Positions 1-9,018 of a stretch of 64,000 bases of DNA are shown here, one piece after another. Source of the stretch: Acidovorax radicis (GTDB taxonomy: Bacteria > Pseudomonadota > Gammaproteobacteria > Burkholderiales > Burkholderiaceae_C); contig NZ_CP075184.1 in NCBI RefSeq assembly GCF_020510705.1, positions 744,001 through 808,000 of the forward strand, read 5' to 3'. Position 1 is the stretch's first letter; every line of letters begins with the position of its first letter. The notes beneath the pieces are model-generated. The model did no database searches, had not been told where the DNA came from, and worked only from the letters and a program-made list of their open reading frames with translations. Both the position numbers and the translations under genes were made by a program.

Positions 1-1
1 C

Positions 2-2032
2 CGCAACGCCATCTCGCCGGATCAAGCCGTATTCCTTCTCGAAAGTGCCCTGCAGGCGAATGGCTTGGCGATGGCGCGCGATGCGCGAGGCACCTACCAC
101 GTGGGGCGCGCCGACGCGTTGCGCAACGCGGGCTCCGACGTGCGTCAGGCCCGCCCGGGCACGCCCCTGTCCCCCGGCTTCGGGGCCATTGTCATTCCGC
201 TTCAATATATCGGCGCTGGTGAAATGGCCGCCATTCTGCGGCCCATGGTGGCGCCAGATGCCATCCTTCGCGTTGACACGGTGCGCAACCTGCTCGTCAT
301 GAACGGAACCCGCACCCAGGCCGAAGGCTGGCTGGAGATGGTCAACACCTTTGATGTGGATTTGCTCAAAGGAATGTCGGTGGGCGTCTTCCCGCTCAAG
401 TACGCCACCGTCGCCGAGGTAGAGAGTGCCCTGCAGCTGGTCGGCGGTGGGGGCGGTGCAGCTTCTACCGCTGGCGCGGCCGCCGCCAGGCCGGGGGCAT
501 CCGCCATTGCGGGCGCACAGACGGCGCAGCAAGGTGCGGGGGGCAGCATGGCCATGCTGGGTGAAGGCAACCCGTTGTATGGCGCGCTGCGTGTGATGCC
601 CATCGCGCGCATCAACAGTATTTTGGTCGTAACTCCCCGCGCGGAATACCTTGAGCAAGCACGCCGCTGGATCGAAAAGCTCGACCTCCCCAGCAACGGG
701 GGCAGTGGCGCGCAGTTGTTCATCTATCGCGTGCAAAACGGCAATGCGGCCCATTTGGCCAGCGTGCTCAATGGCATCTTTGGCGGCGTGGCCGCGCAAC
801 CCGCTGCCAACAGCGGCGTGGCGCCGGGGCTCAATTCCAACTATGGCAGCACAGGGGGAAGTTTTGGCAACAGTCAAAACGTCAATGCGTTTGGCAACAA
901 CAGCCTGAACCGGCAAAGCAGCTTTGGCAGCGCCGGGCGCACAGGAGCCACAGGCAGCTCCATGGGGCAGTTCGGCTCGGCATTTGGCAACACGGCCGCA
1001 TCGGGGGCAAACAACCAAGGCCAGGCGGCACCGACGGTGGCCGCCATCGGCAATGTGCGTGTCATGGCAGACGAGCTCAACAACACGTTGCTGGTGTGGG
1101 GTTCGCGTGACGAGTTCTCCAAAATCGAATCCACGCTCAAAAGACTGGATCTGCCGCCCACTCAGGTGCTGATCGAAGCCTCCATCGTCGAGGTCACGCT
1201 CAATGACAGCCTCAATTTTGGGGTGGAATGGGCGCTGAGCGGCGCCACTGGCAAATACGATGGCGTGGGGCAGCTGTCCAGCAGCAAGAATAACAGCGGC
1301 AACACGGGTAACCTCGCCGTGGCCGCCGGGTCGGGGTTTACCTATGCCCTCACCAACTCCGTGGGCAAGGTGCGCGTGGTACTCAGTGCGCTGTCTGAAA
1401 AAACGGCAGTGAAGATGATCTCCAGCCCCTCGCTCATGGTGCTTGACAACCATACCGCCATGATGTCAGTGGGTAACCAGGTGCCCGTGGTGACTTCCAC
1501 CACCAACTACATCGACAACGCCAATGCACAGACCAGCTCGGTGCAATATAAGGACACGGGCGTTAACCTGGCGGTGACGCCTTCGGTAAACGCTGGCAAC
1601 CTTGTGACCATGCAGATCGACCAGACGGTCACCGACACCTCGGAGGGGGCGTCTGCGTCCACGCAGCCTACGTTCATGCAGCGGCAGATCAGCAGCAAGG
1701 TGGCTGTGCGGTCTGGCGAGACCATCGTGTTAGGGGGGCTGATCAAAGACAGCCAAACCAGTGGCAAGAGTGGCGTGCCCCTGTTGCAAGACATCCCCTT
1801 GGTGGGCAACCTCTTTGGCACCAACAAGCGTGGTGGCGACCGTACAGAGCTGCTGGTGATCATCACCCCGCGTGTGGTGCGCACCGACCCCGAAATCCGC
1901 GAAGTCAGTGAAGACCTCCGCGAGCGTCTCAAGGGCCTGAAGGTCTTGGAGCTGCGCCAGCCCGGCCCCGCTGACGCGCGTGTGCTGCCAGCGCAACCAC
2001 CAGTTGCGCCCGGTATGTACTCCCCCCAGTAA
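2..2032 (+). CDS. gspD: Type II secretion system secretin GspD (5' end outside window)
   Basis: Outer-membrane secretin that forms the exit channel for folded periplasmic proteins in type II secretion. The reading frame is already open at base 2, and the upstream codons give a secretin-type N-domain (SPDQAVFLLESALQANG), so the ATG at 65 is internal and the true start lies before the window. About 676 residues are visible. Repeated secretin N domains are seen (motifs such as RVDTVRNLLVMNG, RINSILVVTPR, DELNNTLLVWG), followed by the secretin core starting near PTQVLIEASIVEVTL and ending with LLVIITPRVVR. Two low-complexity linkers interrupt the N domains: one Ala/Gly-rich (about 445-545) and one Gly/Asn/Ser-rich with several FG dipeptides (about 855-1015). 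No other gsp gene is present downstream, so the rest of the operon is presumably upstream. Family assignment is firm. Confidence 0.93.
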   Translation, partial: RNAISPDQAVFLLESALQANGLAMARDARGTYHVGRADALRNAGSDVRQARPGTPLSPGFGAIVIPLQYIGAGEMAAILRPMVAPDAILRVDTVRNLLVMNGTRTQAEGWLEMVNTFDVDLLKGMSVGVFPLKYATVAEVESALQLVGGGGGAASTAGAAAARPGASAIAGAQTAQQGAGGSMAMLGEGNPLYGALRVMPIARINSILVVTPRAEYLEQARRWIEKLDLPSNGGSGAQLFIYRVQNGNAAHLASVLNGIFGGVAAQPAANSGVAPGLNSNYGSTGGSFGNSQNVNAFGNNSLNRQSSFGSAGRTGATGSSMGQFGSAFGNTAASGANNQGQAAPTVAAIGNVRVMADELNNTLLVWGSRDEFSKIESTLKRLDLPPTQVLIEASIVEVTLNDSLNFGVEWALSGATGKYDGVGQLSSSKNNSGNTGNLAVAAGSGFTYALTNSVGKVRVVLSALSEKTAVKMISSPSLMVLDNHTAMMSVGNQVPVVTSTTNYIDNANAQTSSVQYKDTGVNLAVTPSVNAGNLVTMQIDQTVTDTSEGASASTQPTFMQRQISSKVAVRSGETIVLGGLIKDSQTSGKSGVPLLQDIPLVGNLFGTNKRGGDRTELLVIITPRVVRTDPEIREVSEDLRERLKGLKVLELRQPGPADARVLPAQPPVAPGMYSPQ

Positions 2033-2156
2033 ATAAACGCAACATTGGTTGCCGGGGCTGTCGTTGGCGGTCCTGATTCATGGAACTGCATACTGCCCTG
2101 AGGATCGCAGTGACTGTTTCAACACCCTATACCCATTAGCAGGAGTAAAGACTTAC

Positions 2157-2576
2157 ATGACAAATCTTCGCAAACACAGCGCCCGCGCGGCACTGGCTAT
2201 CACCGCATTCGCCGCGCTCGCCGGTTGTGCCTCTATGGGGCCTCAAACGCCTGAGCAGCAGGTCGAAAGCCGCGCTGCCACGTATTGGAAGGCCCGTGCC
2301 AGTGCAGACCCCAAAACGGCGTACGCCTTGCTGGCACCAGCCTATCGTGACCTGAAGAGCGAAAAAGACTTTGTCGGGCAATTTGGTGCAGGCGCAAACC
2401 TGCGCGACACCGGCGTTGCCAAGGTAACGTGCGAGGCGCCAGACCGCTGCACCGCCCGCATCAGCCTGACTGCGAAGCCTATGGTCCCAGGGTTGAACTT
2501 GCCAGTCGTCACGACGTATCTTGACGACACCTGGGTGCTGGAACAAGGCCAATGGTGGCGTTTTGAGGCGCCCTGA
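2157..2576 (+). CDS. Small putative lipoprotein
   Basis: A 139-residue protein with a lipoprotein signal peptide: basic start (MTNLRKHSAR), hydrophobic stretch and lipobox LAGC, giving a predicted lipidated Cys about residue 22. The mature part (YWKARASADPKTAYALLAPAYRDL and so on) looks like a small soluble domain; the conserved-looking WWRFEAP end is typical of NTF2-like or SH3-like envelope proteins, but I do not recognise the family. The start at 2157 is preferred over an upstream in-frame start at 2049 because AGGAG lies at 2141-2145 and a signal peptide begins here. It lies 124 bases after gspD and could be a T2SS accessory, but context alone supports that. Confidence 0.75.
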   Translation: MTNLRKHSARAALAITAFAALAGCASMGPQTPEQQVESRAATYWKARASADPKTAYALLAPAYRDLKSEKDFVGQFGAGANLRDTGVAKVTCEAPDRCTARISLTAKPMVPGLNLPVVTTYLDDTWVLEQGQWWRFEAP

Positions 2577-2837
2577 ACGCGGTGCATGGCCGAATAGCAA
2601 CACTTTACCGGGTAGCGATTTGTTTTGCGCTTTGATGCGATGAGTTTGTGTATATTCACTGGTCGCGATGGCTATCGGCGCGGCGCGGTACGGTAGATTG
2701 ACAGGTTTTTGTTGCGCTGTAGCAACTGATTGATGGGCGAGTTGGCTTCTTGGCATGTTTTTCAAAGGGCTGTGCTAGGATTCCCGGGCGTAATCAATCG
2801 TGGTAGTTGCGCTTATTTTTTTAACTGGAGTTAAAGC

Positions 2838-4628
2838 ATGAAAAAGAATGTATTGGCACTGAGCATTGCTGCCATGGTTGGTGGCTTTGCCGGTGTGGCC
2901 CAGGCGGACGTGTTCGCTCCTGGTGCAGCGGCTACTGGCGCTGTGTTGGGTACCAACGTTGCTGCTGAGCCAGGTGTTGCTGGTGCAGTCGCTGTAAACG
3001 CTACTGTGTTGGAAGTTAATTCCAACAACGTCGGTCACATGCTGGTGGTTCCTTACTACACGGCCCAAAACGGCAACATGTCCGTGATCCATCTGAGCAA
3101 CACCGACCGTGCAAACGGCAAGGCTGTGAAGATTCGTTTCCGTGGCGCTGCCAACTCGGACGACGTCAAGGATTTCCAATTGTTCCTGTCGCCTGGCGAC
3201 GTGTGGACTGGTGCTGTCTTGCAAGGCGCTGACGGCGCTGCTGTGTTGTACTCCGCAGACAAGAGCTGCACGGTGCCTGCCATCCCCGCTACGGGCACGG
3301 CTTTCGCCACTGCTCGTCTGAACGCAACGACCAATGTGAATGGCACGCGTGAAGGCTACGTTGAAATCTTCAACATGGCTGACATCCCGTCCGTCAAGTT
3401 GTACACCAGCACGCAAACCTCCAGCGGTACAGTGGCTGGTGCAGCTGGCACTGCCAACTCGGTGCTGTACACGGCTATCAAGCACGCCAGCGGCGTCGCT
3501 CCTTGCTCCGTGGCTGGCTCTGCTTCGCGCACGCTGCTGGACGAAATCGCTATGACCAACTACACCGCAGCTGCTCACGCAGCGTCGGTTGGTTTTGGCG
3601 CTGCCACCACGGGCCTGTCGGCTGACTGGTACATCCTGAACCTGGCGCAAACCACTGCATTCTCTGGCTCCGCAACCGCTATTGAAGCGCGTGTGGCTGC
3701 CGCTGGTGCCGCTGGTGCCGCCAACTACGTGCACTTCCCACAAACCGATGCTGGCTCTGGCGCATTCTTCGCCACGGCTAACAAGAGCGCTGACACCTAC
3801 ACGGCTGACCCATTGCTGCGTACGCTGGTGAATGACTTCGCCAAGGCTTCGGTGACGGGCCCTGTGGTGACGCCTTTGTTCATCGACCTGCCAGACATGT
3901 CGACGCCTTACCTGGCTGCTCAAGCTCCTGCTGGTGCTGCTGGTGATGCCAACCTGCCTAAGCTGCAAGCTGTTGCCCTGACTGCCGCTCTGTCGCGCAC
4001 GTCGGTCTCCAACCAGTACGCTCTGGACACTGGCATTTCGGCTCAGACCGACTGGGTGTTCTCCATGCCTACCCGTCGTTACAGCGTTGCTGCTAACTAC
4101 AAGGCTGCTACCACCTCTGCTGCCAACTACCGCCTGTACTCTGACCTGAGCGTTATTGCAACGGGCCCAGCTCTGCCAGTGGTGGCTGCTGCTACCCACG
4201 GTCTGGCTGACGAATGGTTCTACCCAGGCAACACGCAAGTGGACAGCCGTGGCAACATCTGCGTGAATGCAGACGCCATGCGCTTCTTCGACCGTGAAGA
4301 AACCACCACGGGCAATGCGCCAATCTTCTCGCCTGCTGTTGCTAGCCAACTGGCACTGTGCGGTGAGACCAGCGTGCTGTCGTTCTCTTCGGGCAAGGTG
4401 CTGGGCTCCAGCAGCGATCTGACCGCTACCACGATGGCTTCGCCTTACGTGAACGGCTGGACGCTGGTGTCTACTGCCAATGCCTTCGTTGGTGCGAACA
4501 ACACGAATGCGTTCACTGGCGGCCTGCCAATCCTGGGCGATGCGTTCATCAAGATGAAGAACGACTCGGCTGCCCAAGGCTTCGCCAGCACGTTCGGCCT
4601 GACCTGGGGTCACCGTTACGGCCGTTAA
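2838..4628 (+). CDS. Abundant-looking secreted or surface protein of unknown function
   Basis: A 596-residue protein with a classic Sec signal peptide (MKKNVLALSIAAMVGGFAGVAQA, cleavage about residue 24) preceded by a good ribosome-binding site (CTGGAG, about 2825). The mature protein is Ala/Ser/Thr/Gly/Val-rich with four Cys residues and no transmembrane segment, consistent with an exported beta-rich surface protein. I do not recognise a named family. Codon use is unlike the neighbours: GCT, GGT, AAC and CTG dominate instead of GCC/GGC, the pattern expected of a very highly expressed gene. A strong terminator follows directly (4672-4696). Upstream there is a TTGACA-like element at 2698-2703 and a TGCTAGGAT extended -10-like element about 2774, a possible promoter. 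Its position between gspD and a periplasmic prolyl isomerase suggests it may be secreted by the T2SS, which is inference. Confidence 0.85.
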   Translation: MKKNVLALSIAAMVGGFAGVAQADVFAPGAAATGAVLGTNVAAEPGVAGAVAVNATVLEVNSNNVGHMLVVPYYTAQNGNMSVIHLSNTDRANGKAVKIRFRGAANSDDVKDFQLFLSPGDVWTGAVLQGADGAAVLYSADKSCTVPAIPATGTAFATARLNATTNVNGTREGYVEIFNMADIPSVKLYTSTQTSSGTVAGAAGTANSVLYTAIKHASGVAPCSVAGSASRTLLDEIAMTNYTAAAHAASVGFGAATTGLSADWYILNLAQTTAFSGSATAIEARVAAAGAAGAANYVHFPQTDAGSGAFFATANKSADTYTADPLLRTLVNDFAKASVTGPVVTPLFIDLPDMSTPYLAAQAPAGAAGDANLPKLQAVALTAALSRTSVSNQYALDTGISAQTDWVFSMPTRRYSVAANYKAATTSAANYRLYSDLSVIATGPALPVVAAATHGLADEWFYPGNTQVDSRGNICVNADAMRFFDREETTTGNAPIFSPAVASQLALCGETSVLSFSSGKVLGSSSDLTATTMASPYVNGWTLVSTANAFVGANNTNAFTGGLPILGDAFIKMKNDSAAQGFASTFGLTWGHRYGR

Positions 4629-4671
4629 TTCGGCGGTTGAACTTTTCGCTGCAAAGCGAAATCCAAAAAAA

Positions 4672-4696
4672 GGCGGGGCAACCCGCCTTTTTTTTT
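4672..4696 (+). terminator. Rho-independent terminator after the surface-protein gene
   Basis: GGCGGG (4672-4677), loop GCAA, CCCGCC (4682-4687), followed by nine T residues and preceded by a run of A, so it can act on both strands. A weaker hairpin TTTCGC/GCGAAA lies just before it at about 4643-4661. Confidence 0.92.
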
Positions 4697-4753
4697 GCAT
4701 GGTGCGCTGCCATTGTTTATGCGCGCCTCACCTTTTTTTAAGATTCCCTACCT

Positions 4754-5749
4754 ATGCGTAAAACTGGTCAAAGTGTTCTGAATCGTGCTTCAAAAACCAT
4801 GACGTCACCTGGCGTGTGGCGGCAACAATGGGCGGCTGTTCTGTTGGCCCCTTGTCTTGTGTTTGCGGCACAGGCTGCCGAGCCCGTATTGGCAAAGGGT
4901 TCTGTCAAAGGCGCAGGCGATGTGCAGATCACGGCAGCCGATGTGACCGCAGACGTGCAGCGTATTCCACCTGAAGTGCGCCCCCAGGTGCTGACCCAGC
5001 CCAAGACAATGAACTTGCTGGTCACTAATTTGTATACCCGCCGTGCATTGGCCCAGCGCGCGCAGGCCGAGGGGCTTGCTCAGACCCCCGAGGTGGCCGC
5101 GGCCCTGGCATTGGCGCGCGATAAGGTGTTGTCCGACGCTCTGTTGGTGCAGGTCGACAAATCGAACACTCCGGCTGACGCCAAGCTGGAAGCCATGGCG
5201 AAAACCATCTACCAGGCACAATCGGCTGAGTTTGTGCAGCCCGAACAGGTGCAGGTGCGTCATATCCTGATCGCATCCACTGACAAAGATACGGACGCTG
5301 CCGCCAAGGCCAAGGCAGAAGATTTGCTCAAGCAGATTCGCGCCGGTGGTGATTTTGCAGCTTTGGCCAAAGCGCACTCGGCAGACCCTGGCAGTGCCGC
5401 CAATGGCGGTGATTTAGGTTTCTTCGCCTCGGGCCGCATGGTGCCTGAATTTGATCTTGCCGCCTTCGCGTTGCAAAAGCCCGGTGATGTGAGCGATCTG
5501 GTCAAGACCCAGTTTGGATATCACCTGCTGCAACTGGTTGCTCGCAAGCCCAAGGGCCAACAGCCGTTTGATGACGTTAAGCCCGCATTGATGGCCAAAG
5601 TACGCCAGTCCGAGCAGCAAAAGGGCCGCAATGAACTCGCCAAGTCTCTCGAAGAGACGGTGAAGCTCGACGATGCCGCCATCAAGGCCACCGTCGACAA
5701 GCTGGTAGCACCCGCGAATCCTACAAGCGCGACCCCCACCAAGCCTTGA
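4754..5749 (+). CDS. Periplasmic PpiC/parvulin-type peptidyl-prolyl isomerase
   Basis: Catalyses prolyl cis-trans isomerisation and assists folding of exported proteins. The 331-residue product has a hydrophobic export segment (about residues 25-42, ending AAQAAEP), an N-terminal helical SurA-like region, and a parvulin domain in about residues 165-270 with VQVRHILI, AKAHSADPGSAANGGDLGFF and FGYHLLQL, the hallmark parvulin motifs. A later in-frame ATG at 4799 would give 316 residues and a signal peptide of more usual length; neither start has a convincing ribosome-binding site. It follows the surface-protein gene after a terminator, so it is probably transcribed separately or by read-through. 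A chaperone role for its abundant neighbour is plausible but inferred. Confidence 0.9.
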   Translation: MRKTGQSVLNRASKTMTSPGVWRQQWAAVLLAPCLVFAAQAAEPVLAKGSVKGAGDVQITAADVTADVQRIPPEVRPQVLTQPKTMNLLVTNLYTRRALAQRAQAEGLAQTPEVAAALALARDKVLSDALLVQVDKSNTPADAKLEAMAKTIYQAQSAEFVQPEQVQVRHILIASTDKDTDAAAKAKAEDLLKQIRAGGDFAALAKAHSADPGSAANGGDLGFFASGRMVPEFDLAAFALQKPGDVSDLVKTQFGYHLLQLVARKPKGQQPFDDVKPALMAKVRQSEQQKGRNELAKSLEETVKLDDAAIKATVDKLVAPANPTSATPTKP

Positions 5750-5892
5750 TGTCATAAACCGGCCAGAAGAGCGCGCGTCCAAGCCGTGCATCATGCTGGC
5801 TTTGCTCTATGTAGCGGTGCATTCTGGTAGCTGAGCCCGTGAGTTTTGCCAGAAACGTGGTAGTTTCATCGGTTTGGTTTTGATGAGGGCGG

Positions 5893-5910
5893 GCCCATGG
5901 CGCCATGGGC
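5893..5910. repeat. Perfect 18-bp palindrome upstream of the exporter operon
   Basis: GCCCATGGC joined directly to its reverse complement GCCATGGGC, with no spacer, ending 15 bases before the wzm start codon. It could be an operator, an mRNA hairpin that covers the start region, or chance. There is no T tract, so it is not a classical terminator. The rest of 5750-5925 shows no gene. Confidence 0.6.
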
Positions 5911-5925
5911 TCGCAACAATAAAAA

Positions 5926-6729
5926 ATGCTGCATGCGTTTAGCAACGAACTGCGCGCTGTTTGGAGTGCCCGTTCCTTAGTGTGGGTGCTGACGCGCCGT
6001 GAGGTCGCAGCCCGCCATGCGGGCACCGCCGCAGGCATTGTGTGGCCCTATCTGCAACCACTGCTCACGGTGGCGGCCTACTATCTCGTGTTTGACGTGG
6101 TGTTTGCCATGCGCCTCGGCGAGGGGGCGCCCACCCATGCGGTGGGTACGTTTCTGATTGTGGGAGCGCTGCCGTGGATGGCATTCTGCGACGGACTTTC
6201 GCGCGGTATGAACAGCCTGCTGGAAGCCGGGGGCTTGTTGCACAAAAACCCCCTGCCGCCGGTGCTGTTTGTGGTGCGCTCCGTCCTTGCCAGCGCGGTG
6301 GTCTTTGCCCCGCTGCTGCTGCTGGTGGCGCTGGCTTACACGCCGTTGCACCAGTTTGCGTTGCCCGTGGTGTCGCTGCCGTTGCTGGCGCTGCTGCAGT
6401 GGGTGATCTGCATGTTGCTGGCTTACGTGTTGGCCATTTTGGCGGCTGCACTCCGCGACACGGTGCAGATGGTCGGGTTTCTGCTCTCCGTGGGTATTTA
6501 TCTGTCGCCTGTGCTGTTTCCCATCACGCTGTTCCCTGAGCGGTGGCGGTGGGTTTTATGGCTCAACCCCATCACGGCGCCGGTACAAGGCTATCAGCAA
6601 ATTTTGCTGCAGGGGGCCTGGCCGTCTGCTAGTGTGTGGTGGGTTTCCATGGCGTGGTGTGCCTTGCTCGTGTTTGTGCTCAATACGTTGATTGAGCGAA
6701 GCCGCGATCAATTGGTGGACTGGTTATGA
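5926..6729 (+). CDS. wzm: ABC-2 type polysaccharide exporter permease (Wzm-like)
   Basis: Inner-membrane half of an ABC exporter that moves undecaprenyl-linked polysaccharide (O-antigen, capsule or similar) to the periplasm. The 267-residue protein starts with the typical cytoplasmic amphipathic helix and the family motif around RREVAARHAGTAAGIVWPYLQPLL, then has about six membrane helices (for example LTVAAYYLVFDVVF, FLIVGALPWMAF, ASAVVFAPLLLLVALAY, VICMLLAYVLAILAAAL and VGFLLSVGIYLSPVLF). Its stop overlaps the start of the ATPase gene by four bases (ATGA at 6726), showing translational coupling. It opens the surface-polysaccharide cluster. Confidence 0.93.
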   Translation: MLHAFSNELRAVWSARSLVWVLTRREVAARHAGTAAGIVWPYLQPLLTVAAYYLVFDVVFAMRLGEGAPTHAVGTFLIVGALPWMAFCDGLSRGMNSLLEAGGLLHKNPLPPVLFVVRSVLASAVVFAPLLLLVALAYTPLHQFALPVVSLPLLALLQWVICMLLAYVLAILAAALRDTVQMVGFLLSVGIYLSPVLFPITLFPERWRWVLWLNPITAPVQGYQQILLQGAWPSASVWWVSMAWCALLVFVLNTLIERSRDQLVDWL

Positions 6730-8012
6730 GTGCATCCCACGCTGCCCCAGCGGCGAACATTGCCATGCCCGGTGCTGTGCTTCGGGTGCAGGATGTTTGC
6801 AAGGAGTACAAGCTCTATCCGTCGCCAAGAACCCGCCTCAAGGCCCTGCTGACGGGGCGGGCCACGCACCAGAGCCACTGGGCGCTGCGCGACGTATCGT
6901 TTGTGCTGCAACGCGGCGAATGTATTGGCGTGATTGGTGACAACGGGGCGGGTAAAAGCACGTTGCTCAAGCTTCTGGCCGGTACGCTGCAGCCCAGCCA
7001 GGGCCGCATCGACCGGGTGGGTCGGGTAACGGCGATTCTGGAGCTCGGGGCGGGGTTTCACCCCGATTTCAGTGGCCGCGACAACCTCTATTTTGCGGGG
7101 AGCCTGATCGGCATCGACCGCGAGGAGATGCTGCGACTGGAGCCAGACATCATTGCGTTCTGCGAGTTGGGTGAGGCGTTGGACCGCCCTGTCAAAACCT
7201 ACTCGTCGGGTATGACCGTGCGTTTGGCGTTTGCGCTGGTCACTGCCATCCAGCCCGACCTGCTCATCATTGATGAAGCACTCGCAGTGGGTGACCAGAA
7301 TTTCCAAAAAAAATGTGTGGAGCGCATCACGGCGTTCCGCAACAACGGCTGCACCATTCTCTTTTGCTCTCACAGCCCCTATCACATTCGCCACCTTTGC
7401 GACCGCGCTCTGTGGCTTAAAGGTGGGAAAGTGGAGCAGTTCGGTGAAACCGAGGCGGTGTTAGCAGCCTACGACGTGCACACGCGGCTGCGGGACGCCG
7501 CTGCAAAAGCAATCACGGGCCAGGCGTTGCCAGAGGCCGTAAAAGAAGAGGTCGCTCCGCCGCAGTTGCCCCACGGCCGCCAGGGTGCGGTAGAGGGCGG
7601 CAGCGCTTGTCTTCTGAGCGTGGAGGTCGCCAATCTTGGCGATGCACAGGAGGGGGACCAGCCGCGCCTGCTGAACGGGCAGGATCTTGTCGTGACCATC
7701 ACTGCCCGTGGGCGGGGCCAGGAGCGTCCTCACATTGGCTTCATGATCGAGCAGTCGAAAGGTGTGGGGATCACTTCGTTGGCCACCCACGAGGATGGAG
7801 CCGCGCCCGTCTTGCTACCAGACGGTACCTGGCGTTCCGTTCTGAGTTTTCCAGATCTGCCACTGCACAGTGGTGACTACGTGATCAGCGCGTTTCTGTT
7901 TGACGAGACCGGTCTGGCTGTTTACGACGAGTGGTTCCAATTCTTGCATTTTCGTTTCATTTTCCCCAAACCTTTGCCGGGGTTGGTTCGCCTGCCACAC
8001 CACTGGAGCTGA
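6726..8012 (+). CDS. wzt: Polysaccharide exporter ATPase with C-terminal glycan-binding-type extension (Wzt-like)
   Basis: ATPase partner of the permease. Walker A GDNGAGKST is at residues 71-79, signature SSGM at about 160-163, and Walker B LLIIDEALAVGD at 179-190. The nucleotide-binding domain is followed by about 180 extra residues (roughly 245-428) that match the Wzt C-terminal layout, a beta-sandwich that in Escherichia coli O8/O9a Wzt recognises the modified end of the glycan. That domain, together with the methyltransferase genes directly downstream, suggests export coupled to a chain-terminating modification such as methylation. The family is clear; the glycan is unknown. Confidence 0.93.
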   Translation: MSASHAAPAANIAMPGAVLRVQDVCKEYKLYPSPRTRLKALLTGRATHQSHWALRDVSFVLQRGECIGVIGDNGAGKSTLLKLLAGTLQPSQGRIDRVGRVTAILELGAGFHPDFSGRDNLYFAGSLIGIDREEMLRLEPDIIAFCELGEALDRPVKTYSSGMTVRLAFALVTAIQPDLLIIDEALAVGDQNFQKKCVERITAFRNNGCTILFCSHSPYHIRHLCDRALWLKGGKVEQFGETEAVLAAYDVHTRLRDAAAKAITGQALPEAVKEEVAPPQLPHGRQGAVEGGSACLLSVEVANLGDAQEGDQPRLLNGQDLVVTITARGRGQERPHIGFMIEQSKGVGITSLATHEDGAAPVLLPDGTWRSVLSFPDLPLHSGDYVISAFLFDETGLAVYDEWFQFLHFRFIFPKPLPGLVRLPHHWS

Positions 8013-8076
8013 GGCGCTGTAGCCGCCGCGCGCGCCAGCGGCGCCGTTGCGAGCGCACGAGATAATCCATAGCCAT

Positions 8077-8967
8077 ATGACAACGATATCCAATGAAACC
8101 AGCCTGGGCCAACGTTTACTGGCTGAGGGGCAAGAGCTGCTCTCTCAAGGCAATCGAACAGGCGCCGCCCAGGTGCTGGCAAGAGCGAGAGATGAGCGTG
8201 ACGCCCTTCTGGCCGCGCATGCACTCATCGAAAAGCATGACTTGGTGGGCTCATTTTCCAATGTGATGGGGCTCGACTGCACAATCTCCGCGCAGGACGA
8301 TATTTTTGGATTCTTTGCAGGTCACCACTCGAGCCGCAATCCCTTGCGCGATTACCTTGCCGATGGCTGGCGCACTCTTTCGGAGCTGATGATCCTTCTG
8401 GAGGCCGTGGACCAGCCCTTGCTCAAGACGCCTAGCGTTCTGGAGTTTGCAAGCGGGCACGGCCGCTTTACCCGGCATCTCGTCAAAGCATTGAGCGCTC
8501 AGCGGGTGGTGGTGTCGGATGTGGTCCCGAGCGCTGTGGAGTTCTCACGCAGCACGTTTGGCGTAGACGGTTTTCCGTCTGCCAGCGTGCCTGAAAAAGT
8601 GGAATGGCCTGCGCGCTACGAACTGGTGTTCGTTCTTTCACTTTTCAGCCACCTGCCGCGCTCCACCTGGTCGCGCTGGCTCAAGGTGTTGTACGAGGCG
8701 GTGGCCCCTGGCGGTCTGCTGGTTTTCAGCACCCACGGCATCAAGGCCGCGAATTTCGACCACGTGACACTGGACGATGAAGGCTACTTCTTTGCGGCAT
8801 CCAGCGAATCCACAGCGATCGATGAGCAAGAGTACGGAACCACATTCACGTCTGAAGCGTTTGTTTTGGCACGTATTGCCGAAACGGTTGGCGCCGACAA
8901 ACTCGTTCACAAAATGCCGGTGCACTTCTGGAACCACCAGGACGCTTATGTGCTGCGCAAGTCCTGA
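8077..8967 (+). CDS. SAM-dependent class I methyltransferase
   Basis: A 296-residue protein with a Rossmann-type methyltransferase core: motif I VLEFASGHGRF at about residues 126-136, an acidic post-I motif (RVVVSDVVPSAVEF), and motif IV-like YELVFVLSLFSHLPRSTWSRWL followed by APGGLLVFSTHG. The ATG at 8077 is preferred to an upstream TTG at 8047. An N-terminal helical region of about 60 residues precedes the core. Immediately downstream of the Wzt-like gene, it is a candidate for methylating the exported glycan, perhaps as the terminal cap, but the substrate cannot be read from the sequence. Confidence 0.85.
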   Translation: MTTISNETSLGQRLLAEGQELLSQGNRTGAAQVLARARDERDALLAAHALIEKHDLVGSFSNVMGLDCTISAQDDIFGFFAGHHSSRNPLRDYLADGWRTLSELMILLEAVDQPLLKTPSVLEFASGHGRFTRHLVKALSAQRVVVSDVVPSAVEFSRSTFGVDGFPSASVPEKVEWPARYELVFVLSLFSHLPRSTWSRWLKVLYEAVAPGGLLVFSTHGIKAANFDHVTLDDEGYFFAASSESTAIDEQEYGTTFTSEAFVLARIAETVGADKLVHKMPVHFWNHQDAYVLRKS

Positions 8968-9018
8968 CGCTACCTTGGCCCGGTCGCCCAGGGCACCTTT
9001 TCGGAAGGCAGGTCCGCA

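Noticed and set aside
2775-4700. A 641-codon open frame antisense to the surface-protein gene
   Set aside because: It is the exact complement of a gene with signal peptide, RBS and terminator; its translation is Ser/Arg/His/Val-rich without any family pattern and runs through the terminator.
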